Source: Alligator mississippiensis
Taxonomy: Eukaryota > Chordata > Crocodylia > Alligatoridae
Direction: 5' to 3'
Length of the DNA stretch: 64,000 bases
Assembly (NCBI RefSeq): GCF_030867095.1
Contig: NC_081833.1
Coordinates: 71,863,395-71,927,394, forward strand
Shown piece after piece: positions 61,672 to 64,000 of this stretch. The position numbers and the translations under genes are program-made. The notes under the pieces were generated by a model. The model saw nothing but the letters and a program-made list of their open reading frames with translations, did no database searches and was not told the origin of the DNA. Numbering within the stretch: position 1 is the stretch's first letter; each line of letters opens with the position of its first letter.

Positions 61672-63430
61672 CGGCTTTGAAGAAAGGTGTGATGTAAGAG
61701 GATAGAAATTATTTGTTTAGTGTATTTACTCTGAGGCTGCGTTATATTGGCCTCATTAATCATTTTTGGATGTAAACTCATTTATTAGGGGTAGACATTA
61801 ATATTTATTATATTATGACAGTGCTTTGATTTTCCTCTGTGCCACAAGCATAGAGTAAGGGTCTTTTTACACAGCTGACATTTAACTACCCTCCAGGGAG
61901 GCAGGCCCAAACTAGCATTAACTTAGATTGCTTGGGTAACAGTGGTAGTAGGGGCACATCTTTTAGTGCAATTTAGGGGCCTTCTGAGCTTGTACACCCT
62001 GTATTTAACCCCTTTCACCATTTCTTTGTTGTTATTGTTTCACAATGAACTGGGTAAACTGTATCATGGAAAATAACACTTATAAAATTAGTGAGATTCA
62101 ATCGTTATAAAATAGCTGCCAGGCAATATTGTTAGAATGAACAATATTTTTAGCTTTACATTTGCTGAGAGGAAGCAAACACAGGTGGCTTCATGCTGGA
62201 ATCCACCTTTTCTTTGCTCAATTTTCAGAAAACAATTTCCACCTAAATATGTAGGCTGTGTTGTCGCTGTACTAGTGAGCAATACTTGGTTTCAGATGTC
62301 ACACTAGCTTATGCCATAAAGTACCTGAAGGAGACGAGAGCCATCTGTTTGTCTCAAAGAGAGGGATTTGCAAGATATGCCTGAATCTTCACGTAAGTGC
62401 TGTACTCATTGGTTAACAAAGTACTAGTATTACCTGTGGGTCATTGTATGTTCCTTAAGTTAATAAGCACTTGAACTCTTTGTTGCACTCTCCTTGGTAT
62501 GACTGTGAAAACTAAAAGTTGCTGTGTCCATGGGTCCCAGGCTTTAAGGAGCAAATGTAATACATACTCGATGCAACAGGCAGTTCCAGAATTACATTTC
62601 AGTTGCAATGCCATCTTCTTTATTCCTGGGTCTGAATTTTGCAGCAAAAATGCACACTGCTGATGTAACTAGTTTATGCCCCCAAGGTTTACAAGTAGAA
62701 ATTGAAATGTAAATGTTTGTGTCCAATTTAAGAAGGAAAAACTTTGTGAATTTTATACGCTCCAGTATATGAAATTGGGTGAAAGTGTTATGTCATTACT
62801 TAGAGATCTAAATGCAACCCCTATCCAGTTCATAGTTCTCATTTAAACTTTTATTGATTACTGACCCTGAAGAAATTACCCACAAATTGGAGCATGAAAA
62901 ACTAAATGTGTGTTGCACAGAGCTTTATTTTACTTAAAGTGACAGTAAGAATAGTTACACAAAAAAGGGGGAAAAAACTCAGGGGGGATTTGTTTAATGC
63001 TACAGATGGCTTCTTGCAAATATTGCATTGGTGGCTGTTGAAACCTAAAAATGGGTCCGCAAATAAGAGACCTGGGTACAACCTCAGTTTATAACACAAG
63101 ACTTATAAATTGTAGGGATTCTTGGGGGATTTTCCCTTTGAGGGAAAAATGCTATTTTGTGTCAATACCACCATGCATGTTGGCACTTGAAATTGTTGGG
63201 TTGAGGATATCCTGGAGCTTGATTTAGAACTGATGAAGAGAACAGAACAATTTTGGTTCTTCTGTTAGGTTTACATGGCTGTTGTGCAGGGGAAAAAATC
63301 ATGTTTAGGCATTTACAGTTGCATGGATTTACGTGTGTGCAAAATTGTGACTCTTGCACCTGTACCTGGTTAACTAGGTGTCAGAGATCGTATGTACATT
63401 TTTGTATTTTTAACTCACCATATGTAATCG
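61672..63430. other. upstream flank without a gene
   Basis: AT-rich; no recognisable gene or element. Confidence 0.4.
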
Positions 63431-63439
63431 AATCTCAGA

Positions 63440-64000
63440 TGAGGTTTTTCCTTCATTCAGTATGGTGGGGGGAGGGGGAAGCCCCATGTCTTCATTTGAG
63501 CCTGGGCTGGGAATTGGAGCCACAGTTGCTGTCACTGCTCCCCACAGACTCCTCTCCCCGCACCCACTTTTGCTCCCCGCAGCTACTTAACCTTCCTCTT
63601 GCAGCTCTAGCTCCTGCTAGGGCCCTGCTCTGGCCAGAAGAGGTAGCATAGAGCATGTGCTGCATCCGGCCCCATCTAGCCACACAGCAGTCGTGGTGGC
63701 TTCAGCCCTGGCTCCCAAGCTGGGACCCATACAGTAGCAGTGGCAGCTTCAGACCTGGCCCCAGAGGTGGGACCAGTGCTGCTGGTGCTGTTGCTGCATA
63801 GCCAGCCTGGGCCCAGAAGCAGCCCATGCTCTGTGCTCCCTGCTCTAGTTGGAGAGAGGCCCCAGCTGGAGACAGAGCAGCAAGGGGAAGGTAAGTGGTG
63901 GTAGGTGGCAGGGGTGCAAATGGTAAGGGGCTGATGTGGGGTATGCTGGCATGGGGGGAGGGGGAGGGGAGGAGGAGGGTCAGGCAGCCAGGGGGTCCCA
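63440..64000. repeat. GC-rich repeat body cut by the window edge
   Basis: An abrupt GC-rich block includes two adjacent related units (GGCTTCAGCCCTGGCTCCCA near 63700 and GCAGCTTCAGACCTGGCCCC near 63744) and a G-rich right end. This resembles the interior of the hAT-type MITEs elsewhere in the window, but the right end lies outside. Confidence 0.4.

Noticed and set aside
51690-64000. HSBP1, expected upstream by mammalian synteny
   Set aside because: Its short coiled-coil coding sequence was not found; it may lie beyond the right edge.

Overview
The window is vertebrate nuclear DNA, most likely from a crocodilian; a turtle is the main alternative. It has one split gene with GT-AG introns and a CpG-island promoter. 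The rest is mostly CR1 LINE fragments, many non-autonomous DNA transposons and simple repeats. There is no bacterial-style gene packing, operon, CRISPR array or prokaryotic mobile element.

The only protein-coding gene I can support is MLYCD (malonyl-CoA decarboxylase), complete on the minus strand in five coding exons: 51001-51483, 37251-37363, 35193-35349, 34726-34875 and 12724-13257. The splice phases join without a break and give a predicted 478-residue enzyme. It has an Arg-rich N-terminal presequence, a second in-frame Met that could give a non-mitochondrial form, the family Ser/His catalytic pair, and a C-terminal Ser-Lys-Leu peroxisomal signal. The four introns are 13.6 kb, 1.9 kb, 0.3 kb and 21.5 kb. 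The promoter is a TATA-less CpG island. A 52-bp minisatellite lies upstream of it, and a CCAAT-rich minisatellite of about 45 bp lies just inside intron 1.

Layout by coordinate. 1-12.7 kb is sequence 3' of MLYCD, with a CR1 endonuclease fragment at the left edge and several terminal-inverted-repeat elements. 12.7-51.5 kb is the gene; its long introns hold hAT-type, Tigger-type and palindromic elements, CR1 3' ends and degenerate hammerhead-bearing repeats. 51.5-64 kb is upstream flank, with a Tigger-like element, two hAT-type elements, one CR1 end, two more hammerhead-like relics and a perfect 30-nt-arm hairpin near 61.6 kb.

No neighbouring gene (HSBP1 or OSGIN1, by synteny with mammals) was recognised. 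The most unusual signals are four Penelope-like repeats with decayed hammerhead-ribozyme cores, the two minisatellites around the promoter, the fold-back element at 48.4-49.1 kb, and the hairpin with an adjacent direct duplication at 61.6 kb.
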